The notes: generated by a model from the sequence alone, not told the origin. A stretch of DNA of 64,000 bases from Limnohabitans sp. MMS-10A-192 (GCF_003063335.1 NZ_NERX01000002.1:62001-126000), one strand, 5' to 3'. Counted from the first letter of the stretch, positions 25,900-37,826 are shown. Translations and numbers: made by a program.

Positions 25900-26021
25900 A
25901 AAAGGGGCATGCCCGCACTTTCACCTTGGCCAGGCGGGGTTTGTCGCCTGCAGCAACAAGCTGGCCGCTGCGGGGCAACGACAATGCAATGCATGCATCG
26001 TTCATCCAGGATTTTCTGCCC

Positions 26022-26762
26022 ATGACCCCGGTTACCCCCGCTCTGCTGCAAGGCGCCTCCAACTTCCGCGATGTCGGCGGCTATCTGACGTCAAACGGCC
26101 AACGCGTGCGCCGTGGTCAGGTCTTCCGCTCAGACCATCTGGCCGGCTTGAGCGATGCCGATGTAGCCCGCTTGCAGGCGATGGGCGTGGGGCACAGTCT
26201 GGACTTTCGTGGGGTGGCCGAGTACACCGCCACGCCTTACGACATTCCGGGCGTGCAACGTGTGGCCCTGAACATCGAGCCCACCGTGATTGCCCGCATG
26301 CAGGCGCTGGTGGCCCAAGGCATCGTGCCCACCACCGAAGAGACGGTCGAGCTGATGCGCGAGACCTACCGCGATTTTGTGAACCGCAATGCGGGCACAT
26401 TCGGGCGCTTCTTGAAACATTTGCTGGAGCAGCCCACACCGCAGGTGTTCCACTGCACCGCCGGCAAGGACCGCACAGGCTTTGCGGCAGCGCTGCTGTT
26501 GTCAGCGCTGGGCGTTGCGCGTGACACCATCGAGCACGACTATTTGCTGACCAACCAGCTCTACAAGCGCGATGCCCGATTGGAGGGCCAGGGGCATCCG
26601 CATGTGATGAAGGTGCTTTGGCAAGTGCAGCCCGAATTTATGCAGGCAGCATTTGACGAGGTGGACACCCGGCACGGTGGCATGACAGGCTATCTGCAAG
26701 GCGCCATTGGCCTCAGCCCACAGGAACTGGCCGAGTTGCGAAAGCTGCTGCTGGAAGATTGA
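26022..26762 (+). CDS. Tyrosine-protein phosphatase (DSP-like, CX5R)
   Basis: 246 aa. The family marker GASNFRDVGGYLT is near the N-terminus and the catalytic loop HCTAGKDRTG holds Cys145 and Arg151, followed by a GFAAALLLSALG helix, as in the tyrosine-phosphatase family Y_phosphatase3. Likely substrates are phosphotyrosine proteins or phosphoinositides (family knowledge). The ATG at 26022 gives the expected short N-terminus; the frame is open further upstream but overlaps the divergent kinase gene. Its TGA abuts the metH-N stop: the palindrome TGATCA provides both. Confidence 0.88.
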   Translation: MTPVTPALLQGASNFRDVGGYLTSNGQRVRRGQVFRSDHLAGLSDADVARLQAMGVGHSLDFRGVAEYTATPYDIPGVQRVALNIEPTVIARMQALVAQGIVPTTEETVELMRETYRDFVNRNAGTFGRFLKHLLEQPTPQVFHCTAGKDRTGFAAALLLSALGVARDTIEHDYLLTNQLYKRDARLEGQGHPHVMKVLWQVQPEFMQAAFDEVDTRHGGMTGYLQGAIGLSPQELAELRKLLLED

Positions 26763-27809
<1,047 letters not shown>

Positions 27810-27816
27810 GGGGTGT

Positions 27817-27822
27817 ATTGTA
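27817..27822 (-). promoter_or_regulatory. Possible -10 element of metH-N
   Basis: TACAAT on the minus strand ends 7 nt before the metH-N ATG, so transcription from it would give an almost leaderless mRNA. No good -35 element is visible, so this is tentative. Confidence 0.3.
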
Positions 27823-27845
27823 AAAAGAGTCGGCGGGGGCCCAGA

Positions 27846-27944
27846 TGGATCCCGGATCAAGTCCGGGATGACACGAAACCCGTGGGGGATGACATGCAAC
27901 CTGTGCAGGACGACATGCAACGAGTCTGAGGTGCGATTCACCAA
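27846..27944. repeat. Palindromic repeat followed by a 21-bp-period array
   Basis: The palindrome at 27846-27873 (TGGATCCCGG..CCGGGATGACA) heads units starting at 27861, 27882, 27903 and 27924, each exactly 21 bp apart, with core GTSnGGGATGACATGCAAC and decaying to the right. The same arrangement occurs at 44767-44885. It lies in the metH-N/queC gap. Confidence 0.8.
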
Positions 27945-27963
27945 CTCCGGGCGCTGTTCAAAT

Positions 27964-27991
27964 GTCACCTCGGGCGAAGACCCGGGGTCCA
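27964..27991 (-). repeat. Single palindromic repeat, inverted
   Basis: GTCACCTCGGGCGAAGACCC followed by GGGGTCCA, a diverged copy of the dispersed repeat in opposite orientation to the array on its left. It lies 18 bp beyond the queC stop. Confidence 0.6.
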
Positions 27992-28009
27992 TGTGGGCGC
28001 AAGCAGGCC

Positions 28010-28729
28010 TTAAGGCTTGACGAACCGCGCAAACCCCGCCGCTCGCAACTGGCAAGCCGGGCACTGCCCGCAGCCATAGCCCCATTCGTGGCGCTGTGTG
28101 CGGTCGCCCAGGTAGCAGGTGTGGGTGTGCTCCACGATCAGGTCCACCAACGCTTTCCCTCCGCCAGACGCATCGGCCTTTTGGCCAAGGTCGTGCGCCA
28201 GTTGCCAGGTCTGCGCCTTGTCGATCCACATCAAGGGCGTTTCGATCAGCAGTTTGCGGTCCATGCCCAGCGACAAGGCAATCTGCATGGCCTTCATGGT
28301 GTCGTCGCGGCAGTCGGGGTAGCCCGAAAAATCGGTCTCGCACACGCCCGTGACGATGACTTGCAAGCCACGGCGATAAGCCAGAGCTGCCGCCAAGGTC
28401 AGGAACAGCAAGTTGCGCCCGGGCACAAAGGTGTTGGGCAGGCCCGAGCTTTCCATCTCAATCGCCGTGTCGCGGGTCAAAGACGTTTCGCTGATCTGGC
28501 CCAAGATGCCCGCATCCAACAGGTGGTCTTCGCCCAGCTTGGCAGCCCATTGCGGAAACCGCGTCTTGATGGCCGCCAGCACGTTCAGGCGGGCGTCCAG
28601 CTCGACTTTGTGGCGCTGGCCATAGTCAAACGCCAGGGTTTCGACGCGCTCGTAGCGGGCCAGCGCATGGGCCAGGCAGGTGGTGGAGTCCTGACCACCG
28701 GAAAACAGAACAAGGGCAGAGGTGTGCAT
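28010..28729 (-). CDS. queC: 7-cyano-7-deazaguanine synthase
   Basis: 239 aa. Makes preQ0 from 7-carboxy-7-deazaguanine with ATP and ammonia in queuosine biosynthesis. It has the PP-loop ATP motif SGGQDS (10-15), the QueC segment [21 protein letters not shown], and C-terminal zinc cysteines (CYLGD..., then [11 protein letters not shown]). No other que genes are nearby. It is divergent from recQ, whose coding start lies only 39 bp away. Confidence 0.96.
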   Translation of the reverse strand: MHTSALVLFSGGQDSTTCLAHALARYERVETLAFDYGQRHKVELDARLNVLAAIKTRFPQWAAKLGEDHLLDAGILGQISETSLTRDTAIEMESSGLPNTFVPGRNLLFLTLAAALAYRRGLQVIVTGVCETDFSGYPDCRDDTMKAMQIALSLGMDRKLLIETPLMWIDKAQTWQLAHDLGQKADASGGGKALVDLIVEHTHTCYLGDRTQRHEWGYGCGQCPACQLRAAGFARFVKP

Positions 28730-28768
28730 GGCGAGGATGGTAATCGGTAGCGCACAATATCGGCTGTT

Positions 28769-30670
28769 TTGCTGTCACAGACCCCGCTTTTGTCCCCTCA
28801 CCTGCCCATCCTGCGCGAAGTTTTCGGCTACGACGCCTTTCGCGGCCCGCAGCAAGCCATCATCGACCATGTGGCGGCTGGGGGTGATGCGCTGGTGCTC
28901 ATGCCCACGGGCGGCGGCAAATCGCTGTGTTACCAGATTCCGGCCATCGCGCGCCAACGTGCGGGCCACGGCATCACCGTGGTCGTCTCACCGCTGATCG
29001 CGCTGATGCACGACCAGGTGGGCGCCCTGCACGAAGCAGGCGTGAACGCCGCTTTTCTCAACTCCACCCTGAGCAGCGAAGAAGCCAGCGACATCGAACG
29101 CCGTTTGCTGCGCGGCGAGATCACCCTGCTGTACGCCGCCCCTGAGCGCGTGACCAACGCCCGTTTTCTGGCGCAGATGGATTCGCTGCTTGAACGCGGC
29201 CTGCTGAGCCTGTTTGCCATCGACGAAGCGCACTGCGTGAGCCAGTGGGGCCACGATTTCCGGCCCGAGTACCGGGGCCTGGCCGTCTTGCACGAGCGTT
29301 ACCCCAGCGTGCCGCGTGTGGCGCTCACGGCCACGGCCGATGCGCTCACGCGTGCCGACATCGTCGAGCGGCTGCAACTGGAAAGCGCCGAGCTGTTCAT
29401 CAGCAGCTTTGACCGGCCCAACATCCGCTACACCATCGTCGAGAAAAAAGACGCCAGCACCCAGCTGCTGCGCTTCATCGAGCGTGAGCACCCCGAAGAA
29501 GCGGGCGTGGTCTATTGCCAGTCCCGCAAGCGGGTGGAAGACATCGCGGCCATGCTGGTCGAGTCGGGCATCCATGCGCTGCCCTACCACGCCGGTCTGG
29601 ACGCGGGCATGCGCCAACGCCACCAGAACGAGTTCCTGCGCGAAGAAGGCGTGGTGATGGTGGCCACCGTGGCTTTTGGCATGGGCATCGACAAGCCCGA
29701 TGTGCGCTTTGTGGCGCACCTGGACATGCCCAAAAACATCGAAGGCTACTACCAGGAGACGGGCCGCGCCGGGCGCGATGGTTTGGCCTCTGACGCTTGG
29801 ATGGCCTATGGCCTGCAAGACGTGGTCAACCAGCGCCGCATGATCGACGAAAGCCCGGCGGAAGAAGAATTCAAACAAGTCATGCGTGGCAAGCTCGACG
29901 CACTGCTGGCCCTGGCCGAAGCCACCGACTGCCGCCGCGTGCGGCTGCTGGGTTATTTTGGTGAAGCCTATGCCAAGGGCGACGACACGCAAGGCGTGTA
30001 CATGCCCTTTTGCGGCAACTGCGACAACTGCCTGAACCCGCCTCAAGTGTGGGACGGTACCGATGCCGCACGCAAGCTGTTGTCGACCGTTTACCGCACC
30101 CACCAGATCAGCGGCCACAGCTTTGGCGCGGGCCACACCATGGACATCGTGCGCGGCAAGAAGACCGACAAGGTGGTGCAGCGCGGCCACGAAGGCATCA
30201 GCACCTTTGGCCTGGGCGCCGAGTACAGCGAGCAGCAACTGCGCGCCGTGATGCGCCAGCTGATCGCGATTGGCGCTTTGCACGTGCACACCGAAGACGG
30301 ATTCAGCACCCTGCACCTGACCGAGGCCTCACGCGCCGTGCTCAAGGGCGATGTGCCTGTGCAGCTGCGCGAAAGCACCAGCCAGCGCAGCGACAAGAAA
30401 AGCCGCTCACGCAGCGCCCCCAGCCCGGCCGCGGCCAACCTGGGCCAAGACGCGATGGTGCGCTACATCAACCTCAAAGCCTGGCGCGCCGAAGTGGCCA
30501 AAGAGCACAACCTGCCCGCGTATGTGATCTTCCACGACGCCACGTTGGCGGCCATTGCCGAGCACGCACCGCAAAACCTGGCCGACCTGCAAGGCATCAG
30601 CGGGCTCGGCGTGAAAAAGCTCGAAGCCTATGGCGAGCAGGTGCTGCGGGTGTGCAACGGAGCGGCGTGA
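28769..30670 (+). CDS. recQ: ATP-dependent DNA helicase RecQ
   Basis: 633-aa 3'-5' helicase of recombination repair. Walker A MPTGGGKS (45-52), DEAH box [19 protein letters not shown], motif [12 protein letters not shown], the RQC zinc module ending [11 protein letters not shown], and a C-terminal HRDC domain (about 565-628) after a Ser/Arg-rich linker. The only reasonable start is TTG at 28769, because an in-frame stop lies at 28748-28750 and no ATG or GTG precedes the helicase core. Single gene, divergent from queC. Confidence 0.96.
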   Translation: MLSQTPLLSPHLPILREVFGYDAFRGPQQAIIDHVAAGGDALVLMPTGGGKSLCYQIPAIARQRAGHGITVVVSPLIALMHDQVGALHEAGVNAAFLNSTLSSEEASDIERRLLRGEITLLYAAPERVTNARFLAQMDSLLERGLLSLFAIDEAHCVSQWGHDFRPEYRGLAVLHERYPSVPRVALTATADALTRADIVERLQLESAELFISSFDRPNIRYTIVEKKDASTQLLRFIEREHPEEAGVVYCQSRKRVEDIAAMLVESGIHALPYHAGLDAGMRQRHQNEFLREEGVVMVATVAFGMGIDKPDVRFVAHLDMPKNIEGYYQETGRAGRDGLASDAWMAYGLQDVVNQRRMIDESPAEEEFKQVMRGKLDALLALAEATDCRRVRLLGYFGEAYAKGDDTQGVYMPFCGNCDNCLNPPQVWDGTDAARKLLSTVYRTHQISGHSFGAGHTMDIVRGKKTDKVVQRGHEGISTFGLGAEYSEQQLRAVMRQLIAIGALHVHTEDGFSTLHLTEASRAVLKGDVPVQLRESTSQRSDKKSRSRSAPSPAAANLGQDAMVRYINLKAWRAEVAKEHNLPAYVIFHDATLAAIAEHAPQNLADLQGISGLGVKKLEAYGEQVLRVCNGAA

Positions 30671-30685
30671 TACCGCCCGGAAATA

Positions 30686-30934
30686 TCAGCGGTAAAACGC
30701 CTCGACCTTGCCTTTGAGCTTGATCAAGAGGGGCTGGCCTTTGCGGTCCAGCGTTTTGCCAGCGGGCACACGCACCCAGCCTTCGCTGACGCAGTATTCC
30801 TCCACATCGTTGCGGTCTTTGCCGTTGAAGCGGATGCCGATGTCGTGCTCGAACACGGCGCGGATGTGGAAGGGGCTGCGCGGGTCGATGGACAGGTGAT
30901 CGGGCAATTCAGGGCGCTGTGTGGCTTCGGTCAT
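30686..30934 (-). CDS. DUF3297 family small protein
   Basis: 82 aa. Matches the DUF3297 pattern: PDHLSIDPRSPFHIRAVFEHDIGIRFNGKDRNDVEEYC and a basic C-terminus GKTLDRKGQPLLIKLKGKVEAFYR. Function unknown; soluble and nearly full-length for the family. I take the ATG at 30934 and not the longer frame to 31078, which covers the upstream non-coding stretch. Converges with recQ, stops 15 bp apart. Confidence 0.8.
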   Translation of the reverse strand: MTEATQRPELPDHLSIDPRSPFHIRAVFEHDIGIRFNGKDRNDVEEYCVSEGWVRVPAGKTLDRKGQPLLIKLKGKVEAFYR

Positions 30935-31111
30935 GGATGACTTTGAGAGTGGAATACGAACGGGTTCCGATTTTCCACGATTTACAGACCCGCCCGAGCG
31001 GAAACGGCCCCAGGGGGTGGCACAATCGCCGGTCCTCAAAAAGCATCGACGCACCCGCGGTGTCGATGCCCTGCACACCCCAGCACATGCCTGTGCTCAT
31101 TTCTCTTGCTC

Positions 31112-32365
31112 ATGACCCCCACGCTTTCCGGCACGCTCGGCATTGATTTCGGTACATCCAACTCGGCCATGGCCTGGGCCACGCCCCAAGGCACGGCGCG
31201 CTTGATCCCTCTGGAGGGCGATGCGCTGGCCATGCCCACCGCGGTGTTTTACAACGCCGAAGACAGCACCACTCATTTCGGGCGCGATGCCATTGGCCAT
31301 TACCTGGAAGGCACCGAAGGGCGTTTGATGCGCTCGCTCAAAAGCCTGCTGGGCAGCCCACTGCTGATGGAGACCACGCTGGTCAACCACCAACAGATCA
31401 GCTTCCAGGACATCATCGGCACCTTTTTGACCACGCTGCGCGAACGCGCCACCACGGCTCTGGGTTTTGCGCCCACGCGGGTGGTGATGGGTCGGCCCGT
31501 GCACTTTGTGGACGACGATGCACAGCGTGATGCACAGGCCGAAGCCTCGCTGCGCCAGGCCGCACAGGCCGTGGGTTTTGAGGACGTGTCTTTTCAGCTG
31601 GAGCCCATCGCGGCGGCGCTGGACTACGAACGCCGCTTGACGAAGGACAGCACGGTGCTGGTGGTGGACTTAGGGGGTGGCACCTCGGACTTCACGGTGG
31701 TGCGCCTGGGGCCAGAGCGCATGCAACAGGCCGACCGCAGCGCCGACATCCTGGCCACCACCGGCGTGCACATTGGCGGGACCGACTACGACCAAAAACT
31801 CAGCCTGGAGCAGGTCATGCCGCTGCTGGGCTACCGGCACCTGGGGCCCGAGCACCGCGAGGTGCCCAGCCGGGTGTTCTTTGACCTGTCGACCTGGCAC
31901 CTGATCCACTGGCAGTACCAGCCCAAGGCGATCAGCCACGCCAAGACCCTGCGCAGCAATTACAGCGACCCAAGCATGCACGAACGCCTGATGCAGGTGC
32001 TGACCGAGCGGCACGGCCACCACATCGCGCACGAGGTGGAGCAGGCCAAGATCCGTTGCTCCGTCACCGATGCCGACACCGCCATTGACTTGTCGGTGAT
32101 CGCGCCCCGCTTGGCGGCGGCTTTGGGTGTGGGCGACATGCAGGCCCACCTGGCCAGCTTGCTGGACCGCACCGTGGCGTGCGCCCGCGAATGCGTGCAG
32201 GCCGCAGGCTTGCGCGACGAGCAGATCGATGCGATTTACCTCACCGGGGGTTCCTCGGCGCTGCGCACCTTCCAGCGCGCTTTGCAAGCGGCGTTTGCGG
32301 ATGTGCCCTTGGTCGAAGGCGATCTGTTTGGCGGCGTGGCCTCAGGCCTGGCGTACAGCCTTTAA
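31112..32365 (+). CDS. Hsp70-like chaperone of the YegD type
   Basis: 417 aa, essentially an actin/Hsp70 ATPase domain without the DnaK substrate-binding domain. Nucleotide-binding motifs: phosphate 1 GIDFGTSNSAMAW, phosphate 2 LVVDLGGGTSDFTVVRLG and the adenosine motif YLTGGSSALR. It resembles E. coli YegD, whose role is poorly known. The ATG at 31112 is preferred to an in-frame TTG two codons earlier. Convergent with icd, with a shared terminator between. Confidence 0.88.
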   Translation: MTPTLSGTLGIDFGTSNSAMAWATPQGTARLIPLEGDALAMPTAVFYNAEDSTTHFGRDAIGHYLEGTEGRLMRSLKSLLGSPLLMETTLVNHQQISFQDIIGTFLTTLRERATTALGFAPTRVVMGRPVHFVDDDAQRDAQAEASLRQAAQAVGFEDVSFQLEPIAAALDYERRLTKDSTVLVVDLGGGTSDFTVVRLGPERMQQADRSADILATTGVHIGGTDYDQKLSLEQVMPLLGYRHLGPEHREVPSRVFFDLSTWHLIHWQYQPKAISHAKTLRSNYSDPSMHERLMQVLTERHGHHIAHEVEQAKIRCSVTDADTAIDLSVIAPRLAAALGVGDMQAHLASLLDRTVACARECVQAAGLRDEQIDAIYLTGGSSALRTFQRALQAAFADVPLVEGDLFGGVASGLAYSL

Positions 32366-32380
32366 GTCGCACTGCCCATG

Positions 32381-32416
32381 AAAAAAGCCACCCCGGCTTT
32401 CACCGGGATGGCTTTG
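32381..32416 (-). terminator. Terminator between the YegD-like gene and icd
   Basis: On the minus strand AAAGCCATCCCGG-TGAAAG-CCGGGGTGGCTTTTTT forms a stable hairpin ending in six T and ends the icd transcript. The stem should also slow plus-strand transcripts. Confidence 0.85.
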
Positions 32417-32435
32417 GGGCTGAGCGCCGAAACGA

Positions 32436-34673
32436 TCAGGCCTTGACGCTGGCCAAAGCCGCGTTGAAGGTCGCGCTGGGGCGCATGATGGCGGCCAGCT
32501 TGGCTTGGTCAGGCATGTAGTAACCACCGATGTCGACAGGCTTGCCCTGTACCGCGTTGAGCTCGTCCACGATCTTCTTCTCGTTGTCGGTCAGTTGCTT
32601 GGCCAAAGGCGCGAACTGGGCGGCCAGTGCAGCGTCTTCGGTTTGCGCGGCCAACTCTTGGGCCCAGTACATGGCCAAGTAGAACTGGCTGCCACGGTTG
32701 TCCAGCTGACCGGTCTTGGGCGAAGGGTTCTTGTTGTTGTCCAAGAGCTTGCCTGTGGCGGCGTCCAGCGTCTTGGCCAACACGGTGGCTTTGGCGTTGT
32801 TGGTTTTCAGACCCAGGTCTTCGAAGCTCACGGCCAGCGCCAGGAATTCGCCCAGCGAGTCCCAACGCAGGTGGTTTTCTTCGACCAACTGCTGCACGTG
32901 CTTGGGGGCAGAGCCACCGGCACCGGTTTCGTACATGCCGCCGCCCGCCATCAAAGGCACGACCGACAGCATCTTGGCCGAGGTGCCCAGTTCCATGATC
33001 GGGAACAGGTCGGTCAGGTAGTCGCGCAGGATGTTGCCTGTGGCGCTGATGGTGTCCAGACCGCGCACCACGCGCTCCAGGGTGTAACGCATGGCACGCA
33101 CCTGGCTCATGATCTGGATGTCCAGACCAGCGGTGTTGTGCTCGTGCAGGTACATCTTGACCTTGGTGATCAGCTGGGCTTCGTGTGGGCGGTACTGGTC
33201 CAGCCAGAACACCACGGGCATGCCGGAGTTGCGGGCGCGTGTGACGGCCAGCTTGACCCAGTCACGGATCGCAGCGTCCTTGACCTGGCACATGCGCCAG
33301 ATGTCACCGGCTTCCACGTTTTCGCTCAAAAGCACTTCGCCGGTGTTCAAGTCGGTGATGTTGGCCACGCCGTCTTCGGAGATTTCGAAGGTCTTGTCGT
33401 GCGAGCCGTACTCTTCGGCTTGCTGGGCCATCAGGCCGACGTTGGGCACGGTGCCCATGGTCTTGGGATCGAAGGCGCCGTGCCATTTGCAGAAGTTGAT
33501 CATCTCCTGGTAAATGCGGGCGAAAGTCGACTCGGGCATCACGGCCTTGACGTCTTTCAGGCGGCCATCGGCGCCCCACATCTTGCCGCCGTTGCGGATC
33601 ATGGCGGGCATGGAGGCGTCCACGATCACATCGTTGGGTGAGTGGAAGTTGGTGATGCCTTTGGCCGAATCCACCATGGCCAGCTCAGGGCGGCCTTCGT
33701 GGCAAGCGTGCAGATCGCGCTTGATCTCGTCTTGCTTGGACTGGGGCAAGGTGGCGATCTTGTTGTACAGATCGGCCATGCCGTTGTTCACGTTCACGCC
33801 CAGCTCTTTGAACAGGCCACCATGTTTTTCAAACGCTTCTTTGTAGAAGATCTTGACGCAGTGACCGAACACGATGGGGTGCGAGACCTTCATCATGGTG
33901 GCCTTGACGTGCAGCGAGAACATCACGCCCGTCTTGTGCGCGTCTTCGATTTCTTTTTCGTAGAACTCGACCAAGGCTTTCTTGCTCATGAACATGCTGT
34001 CGATGACTTCACGGTCGAGCAAAGAAACCTTGGGCTTGAGCACGATGGCCTTGCCGCTCTTGGTGATCAGCTCCATCTTCACGTCACGGGCGCGGTCCAG
34101 GGTGATGGACTTTTCGCCGTGGTAGAAGTCGCCGCTGTGCATGTGCGAGACGTGCGAACGCGAAGCCTGGCTCCACTCGGCCATGCTGTGGGGGTTCTTG
34201 CGGGCGAACTCTTTGACGGCGCGGGGGGCTCGGCGGTCCGAGTTGCCTTCACGCAGCACAGGGTTCACGGCCGAGCCGGTGCACTTGGAATAGCGGGCTT
34301 TGAGGGCCTTTTCTTCGTCGTTCTTGGGGTTCTCAGGGTAGTCGGGCAGGGCGTAACCCTTGGCCTGCAACTCCTTGATGGCGGCGGTCAACTGGCCCAC
34401 CGATGCGCTGATGTTGGGCAGCTTGATGATGTTGGCTTCAGGCTTGAGGGTCAACCTGCCCAGCTCGGCCAGGTTGTTGGTCACGCGCTGCTCGGCGGGC
34501 AACAAATCGGAAAACTCACCCAAAATGCGCGCGGCCACCGAGATGTCGCTCTCGGCCACTTCGATGCCGGCAGGGGCCGCAAAGGTGCGGATGATCGGCA
34601 AGAAGGAGGCGGTGGCCAACAAAGGGGCTTCGTCGGTCAGGGTGTAAATGATTTTGGATTTGTCTGCTGCCAT
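32436..34673 (-). CDS. icd: NADP-dependent isocitrate dehydrogenase, monomeric type
   Basis: 745 aa. Oxidises isocitrate to 2-oxoglutarate with NADP in the TCA cycle. Size and sequence fit the monomeric (about 740 aa) Idh family of Corynebacterium and Azotobacter and not the dimeric 416-aa enzyme: [21 protein letters not shown] start, [29 protein letters not shown] and [21 protein letters not shown] take the ATG at 34673 and drop 20 upstream codons. Single gene with its own terminator. Confidence 0.96.
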   Translation of the reverse strand: MAADKSKIIYTLTDEAPLLATASFLPIIRTFAAPAGIEVAESDISVAARILGEFSDLLPAEQRVTNNLAELGRLTLKPEANIIKLPNISASVGQLTAAIKELQAKGYALPDYPENPKNDEEKALKARYSKCTGSAVNPVLREGNSDRRAPRAVKEFARKNPHSMAEWSQASRSHVSHMHSGDFYHGEKSITLDRARDVKMELITKSGKAIVLKPKVSLLDREVIDSMFMSKKALVEFYEKEIEDAHKTGVMFSLHVKATMMKVSHPIVFGHCVKIFYKEAFEKHGGLFKELGVNVNNGMADLYNKIATLPQSKQDEIKRDLHACHEGRPELAMVDSAKGITNFHSPNDVIVDASMPAMIRNGGKMWGADGRLKDVKAVMPESTFARIYQEMINFCKWHGAFDPKTMGTVPNVGLMAQQAEEYGSHDKTFEISEDGVANITDLNTGEVLLSENVEAGDIWRMCQVKDAAIRDWVKLAVTRARNSGMPVVFWLDQYRPHEAQLITKVKMYLHEHNTAGLDIQIMSQVRAMRYTLERVVRGLDTISATGNILRDYLTDLFPIMELGTSAKMLSVVPLMAGGGMYETGAGGSAPKHVQQLVEENHLRWDSLGEFLALAVSFEDLGLKTNNAKATVLAKTLDAATGKLLDNNKNPSPKTGQLDNRGSQFYLAMYWAQELAAQTEDAALAAQFAPLAKQLTDNEKKIVDELNAVQGKPVDIGGYYMPDQAKLAAIMRPSATFNAALASVKA

Positions 34674-34951
34674 GGATCGTCTCGTCATCAGGGATGTGAA
34701 AAAAGAATGTGTGCCCGGCGGTGTGTCGAGCAAATTCGCTAAACCGCCCTTTTAAGGCGGATTAACCCGAGACTTTATCTCAAATGGCGCCCTGTTTTGC
34801 TTACGGGTGCCCACATCCGAGCCATCGCGCCAGCCCCCGACAGCCAGGCGATTAAACTGGCAGCCTTGCAACACGCGCCAGACTTGCTGAGCTGGCGCCC
34901 GATGACCCGGCCAGTGCCTTGAGCGCGGCCACCAACCTAGAAAGACACCCC
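34674..34951. other. Divergent promoter region icd / yebC
   Basis: About 280 bp containing the promoters of icd (minus) and yebC (plus). No clear promoter hexamers, operators or RNA structures could be assigned with confidence. Confidence 0.4.
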
Positions 34952-35665
34952 ATGGGCGCGCAATGGAAAGCCAAAGGCAAAGCACAAGCGGCAGACGCCA
35001 GAGGCAAATTGTTTGGCCGTCTGGCCAAGGACATCATGATCGCGGCCCGCAACGGCGCCGACCCGGCCGCCAACTCGCGCTTGCGCCTGGTGGTCGAGCA
35101 GGCCCGCAAAGTCTCCATGCCCAAGGAAACGCTGGAACGCGCCATCAAGAAAGGCGCTGGCCTCTTGGGCGATGCGGTCAGCTTTGAGCGCGTGGTGTAC
35201 GAAGGTTTTGCGCCCCATCAGGTGCCGGTGATGATCGAAGTGCTGACCGACAACGTCAACCGCACGGCGTCCGAGATGCGCGTCTTGTTCCGCAAGGGCC
35301 AGCAAGGCACCTCGGGCTCGGTGTCCTGGGACTTTGACCATGTGGGCTTCATTGAGGCCGAACCTGCCCAAGCCGGAGCGGACGCCGAGTTGGCCGCCAT
35401 CGAAGCGGGTGCACAGGACTTTGAGCCCGCCGACGAAGACGGCGTGACGGTGTTCATCACCGAAGCGACCGATCTGGACCTGGTCAGCCGCGCCCTGCCC
35501 GCGCACGGCTTCACCGTGGTGTCGGCCAAGTTGGGCTACAAACCCAAAAACCCGGTCGACCCCGCCAACCTGAGCGCCGAACAGCTCGAAGAAGTCGAAA
35601 CCTTTCTGGGTTCCATCGACAACAACGACGACGTGCAAAACGTGTTTGTGGGTCTGGCGGGCTGA
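34952..35665 (+). CDS. YebC/PmpR family protein
   Basis: 237 aa. YebC-family proteins bind DNA or the ribosome; recent work links them to translation of proline-rich stretches, older work to transcription control. Family signatures are present: [33 protein letters not shown] at the start, [33 protein letters not shown] and a C-terminal [18 protein letters not shown]. The ATG at 34952 matches the universal start; an in-frame TTG at 34919 is unlikely. Converges with aroG, 16 bp apart. Confidence 0.93.
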   Translation: MGAQWKAKGKAQAADARGKLFGRLAKDIMIAARNGADPAANSRLRLVVEQARKVSMPKETLERAIKKGAGLLGDAVSFERVVYEGFAPHQVPVMIEVLTDNVNRTASEMRVLFRKGQQGTSGSVSWDFDHVGFIEAEPAQAGADAELAAIEAGAQDFEPADEDGVTVFITEATDLDLVSRALPAHGFTVVSAKLGYKPKNPVDPANLSAEQLEEVETFLGSIDNNDDVQNVFVGLAG

Positions 35666-35681
35666 AGCCCTAGAACGCTGT

Positions 35682-36755
35682 TCAGCGGTATTGCCGCCGC
35701 TTTTGCACCGCCACCGCCAAGGCATCCAGCACCGGCACCGTCTGCGCAAAGCTGATGCAGGCGTCGGTGATGGACACGCCGTGTTGCAGCGGCTGGCCGG
35801 GTTTTTGGTCTTGCCTGCCCTCTTGAAGGTGACTCTCGATCATCAAACCCATGATGCGGCGATCGCCGCCCGCCACTTGCGCGGCCACATCGTGCGCCAC
35901 CTCAATCTGCTTGGCGTGCTGCTTGCTGCTGTTGGCGTGCGACACGTCCACCATCACTTGCGGTGCAATGCCCGAAGCCTCCAGTGCTTTGCAAGCGGCA
36001 TCCACATCGGCGGCTGAATAGTTGGGCGCTTTGCCGCCACGCAAGATGATGTGCACATCCTGGTTGCCGCGTGTTTCGAAAATCGCCGCCTGCCCCATCT
36101 TGGTCATGCCCATGAAGGCGTGCGGTGCCTTGGAGGCCACCACCGCGTCGGCCGCGACCTTGACGCCGCCGTCGGTGCCGTTCTTGAAACCGACCGGGCA
36201 CGACAAGCCGCTGGCCAGCTGGCGGTGGCTTTGGCTCTCGGTGGTGCGCGCACCGATCGCGCCCCAGGTCACCAGATCGCTGATGTACTGCGGGCTGAGC
36301 AAGTCCAGAAACTCGGTGGCCACGGGCAAGCCCAGGTCAATGATCTCCAGCAAGAGCTTGCGCGCCATCTCCAGGCCCTGGTTCATGGCGAAGCTGCCGT
36401 CCAGGTGCGGATCGTTGATGTAACCCTTCCAACCCACGGTGGTGCGGGGTTTTTCAAAATACACACGCATCACGATCTGCAGGTCTTTGGCGTGCTTGTC
36501 CGCTTCAGCCTTGAGCAGCTTGGCGTAAGCGATGGCTTGCTCGTGGTCGTGGATCGAGCATGGCCCGACGACCACGACCAGGCGATCGTCCTGGCCCTGC
36601 AGCACCTTCGAGATGTCTTGCCGCGAACGCTCCACCAATGCCAAATGGGCGGGCGATGCGGGCAGCCGCTCTTCGAGCAAGGCCGGGGTCATGAGCGGGC
36701 GCACCGAAGCAATGCGGGTGTCGTCGATGCGGGTTTTGTCTTGGGTGGAAAGCAT
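35682..36755 (-). CDS. aroG: 3-deoxy-7-phosphoheptulonate (DAHP) synthase, class I
   Basis: 357 aa. Condenses PEP and erythrose-4-phosphate, the first step of aromatic amino acid synthesis. Typical AroF/G/H motifs: VVVGPCSIHDHEQAIAYAKLL, YFEKPRTTVGWKGYINDPHLDGS, GARTTESQSHRQLASGLS and VDVSHANSSKQ. The ATG at 36755 gives the family N-terminus (MLSTQDKTRIDDTR). The feedback amino acid cannot be judged reliably. It starts 13 bp after the stop of a Bug receptor gene on the same strand, probably without functional meaning. Confidence 0.95.
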   Translation of the reverse strand: MLSTQDKTRIDDTRIASVRPLMTPALLEERLPASPAHLALVERSRQDISKVLQGQDDRLVVVVGPCSIHDHEQAIAYAKLLKAEADKHAKDLQIVMRVYFEKPRTTVGWKGYINDPHLDGSFAMNQGLEMARKLLLEIIDLGLPVATEFLDLLSPQYISDLVTWGAIGARTTESQSHRQLASGLSCPVGFKNGTDGGVKVAADAVVASKAPHAFMGMTKMGQAAIFETRGNQDVHIILRGGKAPNYSAADVDAACKALEASGIAPQVMVDVSHANSSKQHAKQIEVAHDVAAQVAGGDRRIMGLMIESHLQEGRQDQKPGQPLQHGVSITDACISFAQTVPVLDALAVAVQKRRQYR

Positions 36756-36768
36756 ATTTGAGTCTGTA

Positions 36769-37767
36769 TCAGTCGATCTTGATTTTGTTGCGCACGATGA
36801 TGTCCTGGTAGATCTTCGTGTCTTGCTGGATGCGGGCGGCCAAGCCTTTGGCACTGGCGTCGTCCACCCTCCAGCCTTGCAAAAAGAGTTTTTGGCGGAT
36901 CTCGCGCGAGCTGAGGATTTTTTCGAGTTCCTGGCTCAACCTGGCCTGATGCGCTGCAGGCATGCGGGCCGGGGCCATCACGGCGTTCCATACTTCGATG
37001 TTGACACCTTTGGCGCCGATCTCTTCCATGGACGGCAAAGTGGGTGCCAGCGGCGTGCGCTTGGCAGAGGACACCGCCACGGCTTCGAGCTTGCCCGATT
37101 GCACCAGCGGACTGACAGTCGAGGCAGGCAACAACGTCATTTGCACCTGCCCACCGAGGATGGCGTTCAGGATGGCTGGCCCCCCATTGAATGGCACATG
37201 GATGGGCCCGATGTCCAGCGCCTGCTTGAGCAGCTCCATGCCTAAATGCCCGCCCGAGCCGGGGCCCACTGAACCATAAGCTTGCTTGTCACCGTCGACC
37301 TTGAGCTGGCCGATGAAAGCCGCCGGTGTGCGCTCGGCTGCGGGCTTGGCCGTCACCCACACCAGGGGCGCCGTGCCGATCAGCGCAATCGGGGCAAAGT
37401 CTGTGCTGGGGTCGTAGGGCAGCTTGGCGTACAGGAATTTCGAGCTGGTCAGCGGACCATTGCCGATCACGCCAATCGTGTGACCGTCTGCGGCTTTGGC
37501 GATGGCGTCAGCGCCGATGTTGCCGCTGGCGCCAGGCTTGTTCTCGACCACCACCGACTGACCCAAGGCCCGTGACAGGGGCTCGGCCACCAAACGGGCC
37601 TGCACATCAGGCGACGAACCCGCCGGGTAACCCACGATGATGCGGATCGCTTTGCTGGGCCAGCCATCGTTCGCATGAGCGGTCATACCCGTCAATGCCA
37701 AGGTCATCGCTACCCAATAACGGCGCTTTAGGTTCGGGGTCTGTTTGGAATGCATGGGATAGCTCAT
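36769..37767 (-). CDS. Bug/TctC family periplasmic receptor
   Basis: 332 aa. Signal peptide at about 14-32 (basic KRRY, then VAMTLALTGMTAHA), then a Bug-family body: WPSKAIRIIVGYPAGSSPDVQARLVAEPLSRALGQSVVVENKPGASGNIGADAIAKA. Such receptors bind carboxylates or related small molecules for tripartite TctAB transporters or sensing; orphan copies like this one are common in Burkholderiales. No tctA/tctB genes are in the window. An ATG four codons later (37755) is an alternative start. Confidence 0.9.
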   Translation of the reverse strand: MSYPMHSKQTPNLKRRYWVAMTLALTGMTAHANDGWPSKAIRIIVGYPAGSSPDVQARLVAEPLSRALGQSVVVENKPGASGNIGADAIAKAADGHTIGVIGNGPLTSSKFLYAKLPYDPSTDFAPIALIGTAPLVWVTAKPAAERTPAAFIGQLKVDGDKQAYGSVGPGSGGHLGMELLKQALDIGPIHVPFNGGPAILNAILGGQVQMTLLPASTVSPLVQSGKLEAVAVSSAKRTPLAPTLPSMEEIGAKGVNIEVWNAVMAPARMPAAHQARLSQELEKILSSREIRQKLFLQGWRVDDASAKGLAARIQQDTKIYQDIIVRNKIKID

Positions 37768-37826
37768 TGAAGAAGTTCAGACATTGTGAAGCGAAAATAG
37801 CCCATCGCCGCTTTTGAAAGTCGCCC

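Noticed and set aside
27846-27944. CRISPR array
   Set aside because: The 21-bp units are contiguous and degenerate, with no unique spacers, and no cas genes are present.
27810-28343. N-terminal extension of metH-N to 28343
   Set aside because: The extra 178 codons run through palindromic repeats and into queC; the ATG at 27809 gives the normal MetH start.
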